NCBI GenBank assembly: GCA_949358305.1
Contig: OX442314.1
Span: 13,075,060-13,139,059 of the forward strand
DNA: 64,000 nt
Origin: Strigamia acuminata
Taxonomy: Eukaryota > Arthropoda > Chilopoda > Geophilomorpha > Linotaeniidae
Direction of reading: 5' to 3'
Shown here: positions 47,306 to 56,912 of the stretch, piece after piece
Position numbering within the stretch: position 1 is the first letter of the stretch
Layout of the letters: each line of letters starts with the position of its first letter
Made by a program: the position numbers and the translations under genes
The notes under the pieces: model-generated
What the model saw: only the letters and a program-made list of their open reading frames with translations
Database searches by the model: none
What the model was told of the DNA's origin: nothing

Positions 47306-48817
47306 TCTGATTAATCCTAGGTTTGGAATACTGCAACACTTGTGAGAGTTCCTGGCAGAGTTACTAGATGTTTCCGCGTTGTTTCTGACTGGATGATTAA
47401 GCAGACAGCTGAATAAAAACTGTCGTTGATCTTGGAATGGAAATTCTATAAACAACTATGAGTTGCTGCCAAAACTAGCGTTGTCAACGATTGGACGATT
47501 AAACACACATCAGAATGGTTAAAGAGAAACTAGCTTTGATCCTGGAATGCTGCAAACGATTGTCAGAGTTTCTGGCCAGAACTGGCTGCTTTATACTTCC
47601 CGGGGTTGTCTCTGATTGGACGATTAACCTGATTGGTTGAAGAGAAACATGCTTTGCACCTTGCTTGGAATGAACTGGTCAACGGCGCTGAATATTTTAC
47701 CTAGCATTTTACAGCAAGTCTATTCTGTAGATGGGGTATGTAACAGTTTCAACCAATCGCAGATCTTTGGGTAATTATTCAAGCCTGCTCTATCGTCAAT
47801 GTGGACAATTAATTAATAAACTGGTGAAGTTTTGAATTGAGAAACGCAACAAAGCACGTAAGAATATTAAATTAAATTTAATATTTTATTTTTGATTTCT
47901 CCGACGTGATAATGAAGTTAAATGGATCTGAATTGAGTCGTAACTGACGTTTTGTCAATTTTTAAATAACTTATTTATTGTGGCTTTGAATTTTAATAGT
48001 TTTGATAGGTCTGTTTAAATTTATGAGTTTTGGTTCTGAAAGAATAATAAAATACTTCTGAAAGTTAAAAGTTTATTATTCAAATATGTTAAATGAAACG
48101 TGTAAATAATTTGCATAGATACGAGTGTTTTTCATGAAAGTACAAATATTAACATTAAAATCCAATCGCAATATTATCGCTTATTTTTTTTTAACAGAAA
48201 TGTTCTAATTACTATACCCACAAAATTAAAACAAGTACTTAAAATGGAAACATAAATTTATTAATGACATGCAAAATACAAAAAAATCATGCTAATAGGC
48301 CTACTCCAAAAAATTGACCACAAAATTACATCAATTAGAAAAGAAAAAGTCTTTAGTCTTTTTCAATTAAGATCCAAGCAAGGGTGTGAGTATCATTTTA
48401 GAAAGTTAAAATGCGGTGATTTAATGTGTATTCATGTAAACTAATTCATTAATTTTTAAATGTATATTCATTTTTATTTTTATTTAATTACACAATATTT
48501 GCCGCCAAATATTGGAGCGCATCCATCGCTTACTTTTTATTGGCTGTCGCAAATCACGCGCTCATCACGGATCCGGTCGAAGCAGGAGAAAATTCAATTT
48601 GCAGGATCAAATATTCAAATTAGCCGAATCGTTGCAGGATCAAAATTTTCTAAAACTTTAATCGTGATTTTAAGTTACCGTAATTCAATTCCGTCACCAA
48701 TACTTGGCATTCAAATCCCTTTCAAACTTGCTTTGTTCGGTTTCCGGAAGTGAACCAACATTGCGCGGGAACTGCAAACGAAATAAATCCGTAAACAGAC
48801 TAAACATTCGTCGTACG
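47306..48817. other. divergent spacer of the DUF1917 cluster, with repeats
   Basis: Between the minus and plus copies. A block of roughly 110-130 nt (GGAATACTGCAACACTTG, GAGAGTTCCTGGCAGAG, then TGACTGGATGATTAA) recurs two to three times in diverged form at about 47,330-47,690. The recent duplicate 48,155-48,312 and a promoter-like block 48,455-48,810 (shared with 50,640-51,010) follow. No further gene seen. Confidence 0.6.
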
Positions 48818-49522
48818 ATGGGAGCACATTTCGGTCGATGGATTACATTCGATGCTAGTAAACCCGCTGACACATCATCTCAAAAGTTTGAAGATTGGTT
48901 AAACGAAAATAAACCATCTAAAGTGCCCAAGTGAGTACGGCAAATCAAAAAATCATATAAATATATTAAAAATCATTTTATTTTGAATAGAAAAAGTGGC
49001 GTAAGTTGGCTAAGTGTTTGCGGTAAATCGAGTAAACTTGACGACAAAATTGACAAAACTGCTCTCGAGGAAGAATGGAATGCGTCATCTAAATCTCACA
49101 CGAATTACGATGCAATAAAAGCGCTCGCAGTCAAGCACAAGTATACAAGCGGCAAGTGGATGTTTTATGTCCAAACTGGAGAAGAAGCGGACGAAGCTTG
49201 GATGACTGTGGCTACAGAAATCGTCCATAATGAATTGAATGGAACTTCAAACGCTGCCAAAATTAGTCCTCACGATCCATCACAAACAACGCATGTTGTG
49301 TGTATTTACAATAAGGATTTTACTGACCAAAAGGATGTATTGGGTTTGGAAAAAGCAATAAGAGATGCTGGCATCAAACACATACTGCGTTACAAACCAG
49401 ATATTTACACCACTTGTGGTATTTATGCCAATAACGCTCGGAATTTTGGTCTGAATAAACCTGTTACATTTGTCAGCACGTACGATGAGAAAAGAGGAAA
49501 ATCGATAATTGAAAAAACCTGA
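48818..49522 (+). CDS. BLES03/C11orf68-like protein (DUF1917), plus copy 1
   Basis: Two exons, 48818-48930 and 48991-49522, encode 214 residues. An N-terminal segment (WITFDASKPADTSS, FEDWLNENKPSK) leads into SGVSWLSVCGKSSK, a charged spacer, YTSGKWMFYVQTGEEADEAW, NELNGTSNAAKISP, THVVCIYNKDF, LEKAIRDAGIKHILRYKPDI and YTTCGIYANNARNFG. These are the usual conserved blocks of the family (BLES03, UPF0696), with an eIF4E-like fold. It is most like plus copy 3. It is the first gene of a two-gene block that was duplicated. Confidence 0.9.
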
Positions 49523-49647
49523 AAGAATTATCTAAAACTTTTAATGATAAAAATATTTTTTATAAAAGTTTATTTTATCTTTTTCACGTGATAAAGAAAA
49601 GTTGTAATCAAATTAAAGTGCAACGTGCAAAAATTGGTAATTGCAAA

Positions 49648-50339
49648 ATGGCGGTGAATTATGGGTGGATAACATACGATGCAAAGGCTCCAACCATTGA
49701 ATTCAAAGATTGGTTGGATCAAACGAAACCATCACAAGTTTCTAGGTATGTTTTGGAGTAAAATTGGCATTTAATATCGAATTTAATTGAATTTTTGTTA
49801 GTCAAAGTGGCGTAAGTTGGATATGTGTTCGGGGGAAATCGAATAAACCAAAATCGAGAGAAGATATATCCGGTTTGAATGAAGAATGGAAGAAAATATC
49901 CAGAGCGAGAGCATGCGTGAGCTTCGAAGCGATGAAAGAATTGGCAATCAAATTTAATTACACGAGCGGCAAATGGCTTTTCCACGTCAAAACCGGTGCA
50001 GACGCGGATGAAGTCTGGCGTATTATAGCGACTGAAATAATTGATAACGAATTAAATGGAACTTCAACCGTTGCCAAAATAAGTTCGAAAAATCCATCGG
50101 AAAGAATGCACGTAGTTTGCATCTATAATGAGGATTTCACGAGCGAAAAAGATGTAATTGCTTTAGAAAAGGCAATACGGGAAGCTGGAATTAAACATAC
50201 ACTTCGCTACAAACCGGATATTTACACCACGTGTGGTATTTACGCCACTAATGCTAGAAAATTTGGTTTGAAAAAACCCGTGGTGTTTGTCAGCGAGTAC
50301 GATGAAAAAACAAGAAAATCTAAACTAGAAAAATACTGA
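49648..50339 (+). CDS. BLES03/C11orf68-like protein (DUF1917), plus copy 2
   Basis: Two exons, 49648-49745 and 49802-50339, encode 211 residues, with the intron at the same place as in copy 1. The start MAVNYGWITYDAKAPTIEFK is clear. The core reads YTSGKWLFHVKTGADADEVW, NELNGTSTVAKISS, HVVCIYNEDF, LEKAIREAGIKHTLRYKPDI and YTTCGIYATNARKFGLKKP. It begins only 125 nt after copy 1 ends, so it may rely on read-through or a short promoter. Closest relative in the window: plus copy 4. Confidence 0.9.
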
Positions 50340-51013
50340 AAACAATTTAATATTTTATTGTATCAAGAAAAAAGTAAATCAATTGATTTGACCAATGTTT
50401 TAATATCTACATAATTAAATATGTTAAATGAAAACTTGTGAATAAATTGCATAGATTTGAATGTACAATATGAAATATGACGACCAGATAATTACATCCA
50501 AATCTAGCAAATAGAAAAGGAAGAAAGTCCTTTCAATTTCTAAAGTTGCGAGTAGCATTTTTGTAACTAGAAATGCAGTGAAAAATTTGTAGTCCCGGTA
50601 ATTATTTAATTCATACGTGTCTCTTCATTATTTTGTATTTATTTTTTATTTCTATTTAAATACACAATATTTGCCGCCAAACATGAAGTGCAACCATCAT
50701 TCACTTTTTGATTGGTTGTCTCATATGTGTTCCAATCACATGCTTGTCTCCACGAATCCACAGATCTCGACCCAATTGGCAGGATCAAATGACCCAATTG
50801 GCAGGATCAAGTTATGTTGGACGACGTCGTTCAACCTTGATTAGCAGGACCGTTGCATCAACAAAACTCCGTATAATTTAATTTTTTTCAATTCCATCAT
50901 TAATCTCTGACCATTCAAACTTTATTGCTTTTTCAGTTTCCAAAAGTGAAAACAATCAAGACTGCGCGGGAATTGCAAACTGAAATAAATCCGTGAACAT
51001 CCGTCATACCAAG

Positions 51014-51714
51014 ATGGCAGCACATTTAAATCAATGGATTACATTCGACGCCAGTAAACCCATTGAAACTTCATCCCAATCGTTTGAAGATTGGTTAAAT
51101 GATAATAAGCCATCTAAAGAGTATGTAAAATCAAAAAATCATTTAAAAATATTTAAATAAACCATTTTATTTTTAATAGAAACAGCGGCGTGAGTTGGAT
51201 AAGTGTTCGCGGTAAATCGAATAACCCTGACGACAATGTAGACACAACTGCCATAGAGGAGGAATGGAAAGAAACACCTAAATATGACATGGATTACGAT
51301 ACAATCAAAGCCCTCGCAGTAAAGTACAAACATACGAGCGGCAAATGGCTTTTTCACGTAAAAACCGGAGAAGAGGCGGACGAAGTTTGGCGAAATGTGG
51401 CGACAGAAATCGTTAATAATGAATTAAATGGAAGTTCAACCGCAGCCAAAATTAGTCCTCGCAATCCTTCACAAGCAGCACATGCTGTGTGTATTTACAG
51501 TAAGGATTTTACTGATGAAATGGATGTCCGGGATTTGGAAAAAGCAATCAGAAATGCTGGTATCAAACACGTACTTCGTTACAAACCAGATATTTTTACC
51601 ACTTGTGGAGTTTATGCCAATAACGCTCGGAATTTTGGTCTGAATAAATCAGTTATATTTGTCAGCACGTACAACAAGCAAACAAGAAAGTCGACAATTG
51701 TAAAAAGCAGATAA
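51014..51714 (+). CDS. BLES03/C11orf68-like protein (DUF1917), plus copy 3
   Basis: Two exons, 51014-51120 and 51180-51714, encode 213 residues if the second exon is read to its stop. The N-terminus MAAHLNQWITFDASKPIETS and the core (HTSGKWLFHVKTGEEADEVW, NELNGSSTAAKISP, HAVCIYSKDF, YKPDIFTTCGVYANNARN) match copy 1 closely. A GTAAAA donor at 51,700, five codons before the stop, is in phase with an acceptor at 51,766 that opens into copy 4. This gene may therefore make either this single-domain protein or a two-domain fusion. Confidence 0.88.
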
Positions 51715-51766
51715 TTCAAACTCCTTTATCAAAAACTTTATTTTAACGATAAATTTATGTTTTTAG

Positions 51767-52576
51767 AAAAATATTGATTTATCATTATCAATCGATGAGA
51801 GAAGCTGGGATGAACAGGGTGAAATCGATGGAGGTGAAACGGATGAAGATGAAACGGGTGAAATCGTTTTAATTAATTGCAAAATTGAAGTGGACCAAGG
51901 ATGGATAACATACGACGCTAAGACTTCAACCATTGAATTCAAAGATTGGCTGGATCAGACGAAGCCATCGCAAGTTTCTAGGTATGATTTGTTGTAGAAT
52001 TGACACTTAAATGTCGAATTTAATTGAATTTTTGTTAGTCAAAATGGCGTAAATTGGATATGTGTTCGGGGGGAATCGAATAACCCAAACTCGATAGAAG
52101 ATATATCCGGTTTGAATGAAGAATGGAAGGAAATACAGATAAGGAGAGATCGCGTGCGCTTCGAAACGTTGAAGGAGTTGGCAATCAGATTTAATCACAC
52201 GGGCGGCAAATGGCTTTTCCACGTCGAAACTGGCGCAGACGCGGATGAGGCTTGGCGTATTGTAGCAACTCAAGTAATTGAGAACGAATTTCATGGAACG
52301 TCCAGCCTTGTCAAAATAAGTTCTCGAAATCCGTCGGGAGGGACACACGTGATTTGCATTTACAACGAGGATTTCACGAGAGAAAGTGATGTTCTTTCCT
52401 TAGAAACTGCAATACGAGGAGCTGGAATTAAATACACGCTTCGCTATAAACCGGACATTTACACCACGTGCGGTATCTACGCCAATAATGCTAGGAAATT
52501 TGGTTTGAAAAAACCCGTCGTGTTTATCAGCGAGTACAATGAAAATACGAGAACGTCGAAACGAAGAAAATGCTGA
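51767..52576 (+). CDS. BLES03/C11orf68-like (DUF1917), plus copy 4, start codon lost, probable 3' half of a fusion
   Basis: Exons 51767-51981 and 52039-52576. The place of copy 2's start codon is ATT here (CAAAATTGAAGTGG against CAAAATGGCGGTG), and no in-frame ATG lies upstream before a stop. The frame is nevertheless open for 40 codons before that point, as an acidic linker (DEQGEIDGGETDEDETGE), back to an acceptor AG at 51,766. Joined to copy 3 at 51,699 the frame is continuous: 459 residues with two domains. The domain itself is intact (HTGGKWLFHVETGADADEAW, HVICIYNEDF, YKPDIYTTCGIYANNARKFG). Without splicing only an N-truncated form from an internal Met (near 52,112) is possible. Confidence 0.75.
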
Positions 52577-52683
52577 AAATAATTTAACATTTTATTGTAT
52601 TAAAAAAAATAATTTAATTTTTACTAATGTTTTAATATAGCTGTATAATTGTCATAAAATTCCTATGAATAATTTCAGTAATT

Positions 52684-53960
52684 TCATGTGGTGTCTTCTT
52701 CCAACGATAGTTTTAGAGCTGCTTTCAACAAGGTCGCTTCGTCGTCATCTATTGCTGCTGTTTTGCTTTGGTTATTCGCAGACGATGAAAAGAAAATGTT
52801 GTCCGATGCTAATTGTTTTTGTTTACTTCGATTCCTATATTGGTTTGTGTCTTCTAGACAATTATTTGAGCCCGATGCAAAGTTGGAGTTATATTCTAAC
52901 AAACAAAAGAGTTTAAATAATCAAAATAATTATAAGTACCGTATTACTGTTTTCACCTTGTAAACTTAACCAGAGTATTTCTCGTAATTGACTTTCGTCT
53001 CTTCCGTTAGTTTTTGATTCGTTTTGCACTTCTAAATCAAATAATAAACATGGTTTGATGACTTGTACTGCTGGTTTCAACCGCAAAACGCCATCAGATT
53101 CACATTGTGGCAACGATCCTTGAACTATGAATACTGAATAACCTTCTTGTTGTAATTGCGCCAGAAACATCGCGAGATGTGTGTCCGAAATTAGTTCAGG
53201 TCCCGTGAGTAATGAATTCAAGTTAAACCACTGTGTACCCAACTTTCGTACCGTAAACCAGTGGTCATGATAATTACAGATGAAAGCCAGCTGCTGACTG
53301 AAATGTAAAATATTTATATTTCCACGTATATTTATTTAAATTGGTTTTATAATTTATACTAACTCTGGGTTGGTGTTCGCTGCCAGAGCACGGGGATTTC
53401 GACTAATGTACGGAATAAGCTCCAAGTTCCACACTTTGACTGCATTGGAGATCACTTGAATGGAAAAGTACCCGCTGTCGTCCATGTTTACAGATGGTTG
53501 CTAAATGAATTTAATATTTATGAATGAATGAATAAATTAATTCGGTTTTATTTCATTCACTTTTAAAAATCGCTGATACTCTTCGCTGTCGACACTCGCT
53601 TCTGCCATTAGCTGTCGTTCTGCTTCATCCATATTTTGCGCTAACGTAGCCAAATCCACAGCCGTGAAATATTCTCCTTGTAAAAGCGCATTCAAACAAT
53701 GTTGAGCGCATAATGAACCATATTGCTGAAAAAGTAAGTTAATACAAATAAGACATTCAGATTTGTGCTTGGTGGTGGGTAGGAAAAAATAGGATTATCT
53801 TTATGAAATTGCATTTAATGAAAAATCTATTTTAGATTATTTTAGGAATTGCATGTGAATACTCAAAAAGTTGAGTAATAATGGATTTTGGAATGTTTAA
53901 CTATGAGTTTTAAAGTTAAATGTCTCCCATTTTTACCTTCTCGTGAAAAATGTACTCCAT
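52684..53960 (-). CDS. ATXN3: ataxin-3, Josephin-type deubiquitinase
   Basis: Five exons: 53937-53960, 53561-53725, 53364-53500, 52957-53297 and 52684-52895, encoding 292 residues. It opens MEYIFHEK, then GSLCAQHCLNALLQGEYF with the catalytic Cys at residue 14. The catalytic His is in DHWFTVRKLG and the Asn in QWFNLNSLLTGPELISDT. Ubiquitin-interacting-motif-like helices are SQLREILWLSLQ and, at the C-terminus, EATLLKAALKLSLEED. The human polyglutamine tract has no counterpart here, only a Gln/Asn-containing linker (NQYRNRSKQKQLA). Ataxin-3 trims ubiquitin chains in protein quality control. It converges on the DUF1917 fusion and is head-to-head with the NEK2-like gene (346 nt apart). Confidence 0.95.
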
Positions 53961-54306
53961 TTTGGACTCCAGTATTATTCTGCGGTATTATGTCATATCT
54001 TTAATCTTGCAACGACTTTCATTAATTGTAACCAAACTGTTTATTTTCATTCTTTTTTATACCTTATTTTTTTCAAATTTTTTTTTTATTATAATTCTAA
54101 TTTTTTCATACGATCAACTTTTTTAAACGGTTTGTTCGCTCCGCCGCTCCACTAAAACTGTCGACCAATCACAGCGTTAGAATTCACCGCGCACCTTTTG
54201 GATTTGATTTTTAAAAATCACGGTGGAATTTAAAAAAGAAAAAAAAAAGAGGCTACGGAGATTTAAACCTGCAACGATTTACTTGATCGTAGCATAGTGT
54301 CATAAA
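53961..54306. promoter_or_regulatory. divergent promoter, ATXN3 / NEK2-like
   Basis: 346 nt separate the two start codons. It includes a G+C-richer part (about 54,128-54,200: GTTCGCTCCGCCGCTCC, CCAATCACAGCGTTAG with a CCAAT box) between AT-rich arms, as expected for a shared housekeeping promoter. Confidence 0.6.
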
Positions 54307-56010
54307 ATGCCATTAAGTCTAGAAGACTTTGAAGAATTATCGCGAGTAAGTGCGACAGGTGAGAGCGACGCAGGTGCAAAAAGTTCTCCCTGGATCAAAA
54401 TTAAGAGGAAAAACGATGGCCAAGTAAGCTATTATTAGAATTAATATTTTTTTTAAAACATATTTGCACATAATGTTTTTCAAACATTTATTTTCAGTAT
54501 TTTATGTGGAAATCATTAAACTACCACTGGTTTACAGCCAAAGAAAAGGAAATTCTCATAACTGAACTTACCCAAATTCAAAATCTGAAACAAAATTACG
54601 TTTTACCGTGTTACGATCTCATCGACAACGCCTCAACCACAACGATTTTTGTCATCACTGAGTACTGCGAGAATGGAAACATACATGAATTGATAAATAA
54701 ATGTCGAATTGACGGGTTAGCGAGATAAACAAATGATTAAAAGTGATAATTCCATCATTAAAACTAAAATTTTGCATTTTTTAGAACATATCTACATGGC
54801 AACTTTATTTGGAAAATATTATATCAAATTCTGAGAGCACTGGAAAGCGTCGATTTATCTAAGAAATGCGAATTAGCACTGTACCATCAACTGCTGGCGA
54901 AAAACATATATTTGGATTCGAAATGGAACGTTAAATTAGGAGTCGTAGACATGGTTTTGGAACGTTATTTTTGTTTCCAGAAATCATTCTGCACTTACCC
55001 GTGGTTCATTTCTCCCGTAAATATTTTAATATTTGTATAAAATTAAGAATTTACATGCAATTTTTAACGTTAAATTTCCCACAGGAGCAAATTAATAAAT
55101 CACCTTGTACCGTAAAATCTGAAGTTTGGTCTGTCGGATGCATAATATACGAATTGTGCGCCTTGATGCCTCCGTTTACAGCGGTTAATTGGACACAAAT
55201 GATGGCGAAATTTAACCACGACAATTTCCAACGAATACCTTGGATTTATTCGGACGAGTTGCAAAATATCATTTGCGAAATGCTCACTTATAAGGTTCGT
55301 TTTTGAAGATTTTATATGAAAATGCAAATATTTATTGCTTTATTTGTAGGAAGATGATAGACCAAGTATAGGAAAGTTGCTTTCGAAATCCATCTTCGCC
55401 CCTTTTCTGTCAAAAACAAAGAAACACGATTTCTGTGGCTCCATGTGGGACGTCATTTACCAGCACAAGCTGAAGGGAATCAACCACAAGGAAAAAGTGC
55501 TCGTTTTGCATGAAAAGAAGCTGAACGAACGACAAACTGAGATTGAGGAATCGGAACGAAAACTCAATATGAAAATGAGGAATTTACAAGAACAATTGGA
55601 CAGGTATAAGTTTTAAAAATAATTAAAATCAAGATTTGTTGGTTAAAATATCTCGATTTAAATGTTTTAGAGCGGAAAAAATTGTTGGACAGTTCACTAT
55701 CAACAGAACATTTGCAAGTGCACCTGAATTAAACGCAGGTACGTCATAAATTAGGAATTTAACGATTAAACAAACATAAAAATATGTTTTAGTTGACCCT
55801 TGCCCGCCGCCACTTCCAGTTAAAGTAAAGAAAAAAGTTCATTTTAAATTCCAACAACCGGAAAAAGAAAATACATCCCGTTCAGAATTTGAAAAACACA
55901 GGCAAGAGCTGGAGAAACGTCTTCAAAAGGCACAAATGAAAGCTCTGAGTATCCGCAACGATGAAATCCAGTCTCGGCATGCTGATCGAATATCAACTTT
56001 ACCTAGATAA
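54307..56010 (+). CDS. NEK2-like: NEK2-derived pseudokinase
   Basis: Seven exons: 54307-54423, 54498-54715, 54785-55016, 55085-55294, 55350-55603, 55671-55738 and 55793-56010, encoding 438 residues (human NEK2 445). NEK2 hallmarks: MPLSLEDFEEL start, FVITEYCENGNI, SVGCIIYELCALMPPFTA, RIPWIYSDELQNIICEML, a coiled coil after the kinase domain and a KVHF protein phosphatase 1 docking motif in the tail. The ATP lysine (FMWKSLNY) and alphaC Glu remain. The glycine loop is replaced by ATGESDAG, HRD by YHQ (54,882-54,890) and DFG by VVD (54,942-54,950), and the activation segment is shortened. Catalysis is therefore very unlikely, although the frame is fully intact. NEK2 acts at centrosomes, and a scaffold role there is an inference. 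Confidence 0.92.
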
Positions 56011-56139
56011 TTACAACAAAAATCTCATTTCTACAATTTCTAACCTTATTTACTACATAACCTTATTTTATTTTACAACTAAATTACAATAAATTCAACG
56101 TAATTGCTATTTTAAGCCAATTTTTTTCAAACAAAAACA

Positions 56140-56401
56140 TTATGAACGAAATTGTCCATGCGGCCAGGGCACTAGGCGTCCTTCGGGAAGATCTTCATCT
56201 TGAAACAACTTGCTTTTCCCTCGGTAGAACGTCATTCGTTCGGTTTCATCTCGATCCAGAAGCCACCCACCATAACCTAATAAGAATGGGATCATAAGTC
56301 CAAAAAATCTCTGTCTGAAATCCAAAAAATATTAAAATTAAATTCGTGTTTGATGTTTGTTTAGTTTTGGGGTTACTCAACGGTGAATACGGCCTCCACA
56401 T
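56140..56401 (-). CDS. NDUFB1: complex I subunit NDUFB1 (MNLL type)
   Basis: Two exons, 56382-56401 and 56140-56314, encode 64 residues. After MWRPYSP comes a single membrane segment (FFGLMIPFLLGYGGWL) and the family signature LDRDETERMTFYRGKSKLF (human: LDRKSDERLTAFRNKSMLF). It is an accessory subunit of mitochondrial NADH dehydrogenase, in the membrane arm. The first exon needs a GTTGAG donor, which is weak. The reading phase is right and no other in-frame ATG is available, because the second exon alone has none before the membrane segment. The ATG lies 2 nt after the stop of an upstream micropeptide ORF on the same strand. Confidence 0.82.
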
Positions 56402-56403
56402 AT

Positions 56404-56577
56404 TTAATTTCCGGGTATTTTACTCGCTTTGTATTTCTGCGTGTAGCGGTAGTCGGCCAAGATTAAGGAGCCAGTAATTACTGGAAAGAGAATAGATATT
56501 CGGTAACGACGCCAAAAATTTAATGTCTTAACAAAGCCACTAATTTCTTCAGGTTTAGGCTTAGGCGTTGAGTCCAT
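56404..56577 (-). CDS. 57-residue single-span micropeptide upstream of NDUFB1
   Basis: The ORF reads MDSTPKPKPEEISGFVKTLN, then a basic patch (FWRRYR), a hydrophobic span (ISILFPVITGSLILADY) and a basic tail (KYKASKIPGN). Size and layout resemble small mitochondrial inner-membrane subunits, but I cannot assign a family. The stop codon is 2 nt before the NDUFB1 ATG on the same strand, so both would sit on one transcript unless alternative starts exist. Either a dicistronic mRNA or a separate exon is possible. Confidence 0.55.
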   Translation of the reverse strand: MDSTPKPKPEEISGFVKTLNFWRRYRISILFPVITGSLILADYRYTQKYKASKIPGN

Positions 56578-56912
56578 ATAAATGCCTACCTATGTTAAAT
56601 CTGAATAAAAAAGAATAAGCGCATAATTATTTGTTGCGGAATGGATACGAGTCAATAGTTCGATATGGACACTCACTACGCAAGGGCGGCCATTTGCAAA
56701 GTTTAAGCAATGGTGACTTTCTGATATTGTTAACAGATGTCGTTGTGTGTTGTTGTTTTTCTCGGTGATGACATCTATGGCTGCGCTGAACCACGCTGAT
56801 GATGATAAATACTACTGATAAAGTTTAGTGTGAGTAAAAATATTTTTTTTAAGAATTTAGATAATATTGCTTGTGATTTTAATTTTATTTTCCTTATATA
56901 TTTTGCAGAAAA

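Noticed and set aside
54240-54300. possible tRNA gene in the 5' UTR of the NEK2-like gene
   Set aside because: A T-arm-like word is present on the minus strand, but the stem does not pair and no anticodon or acceptor stem can be drawn.
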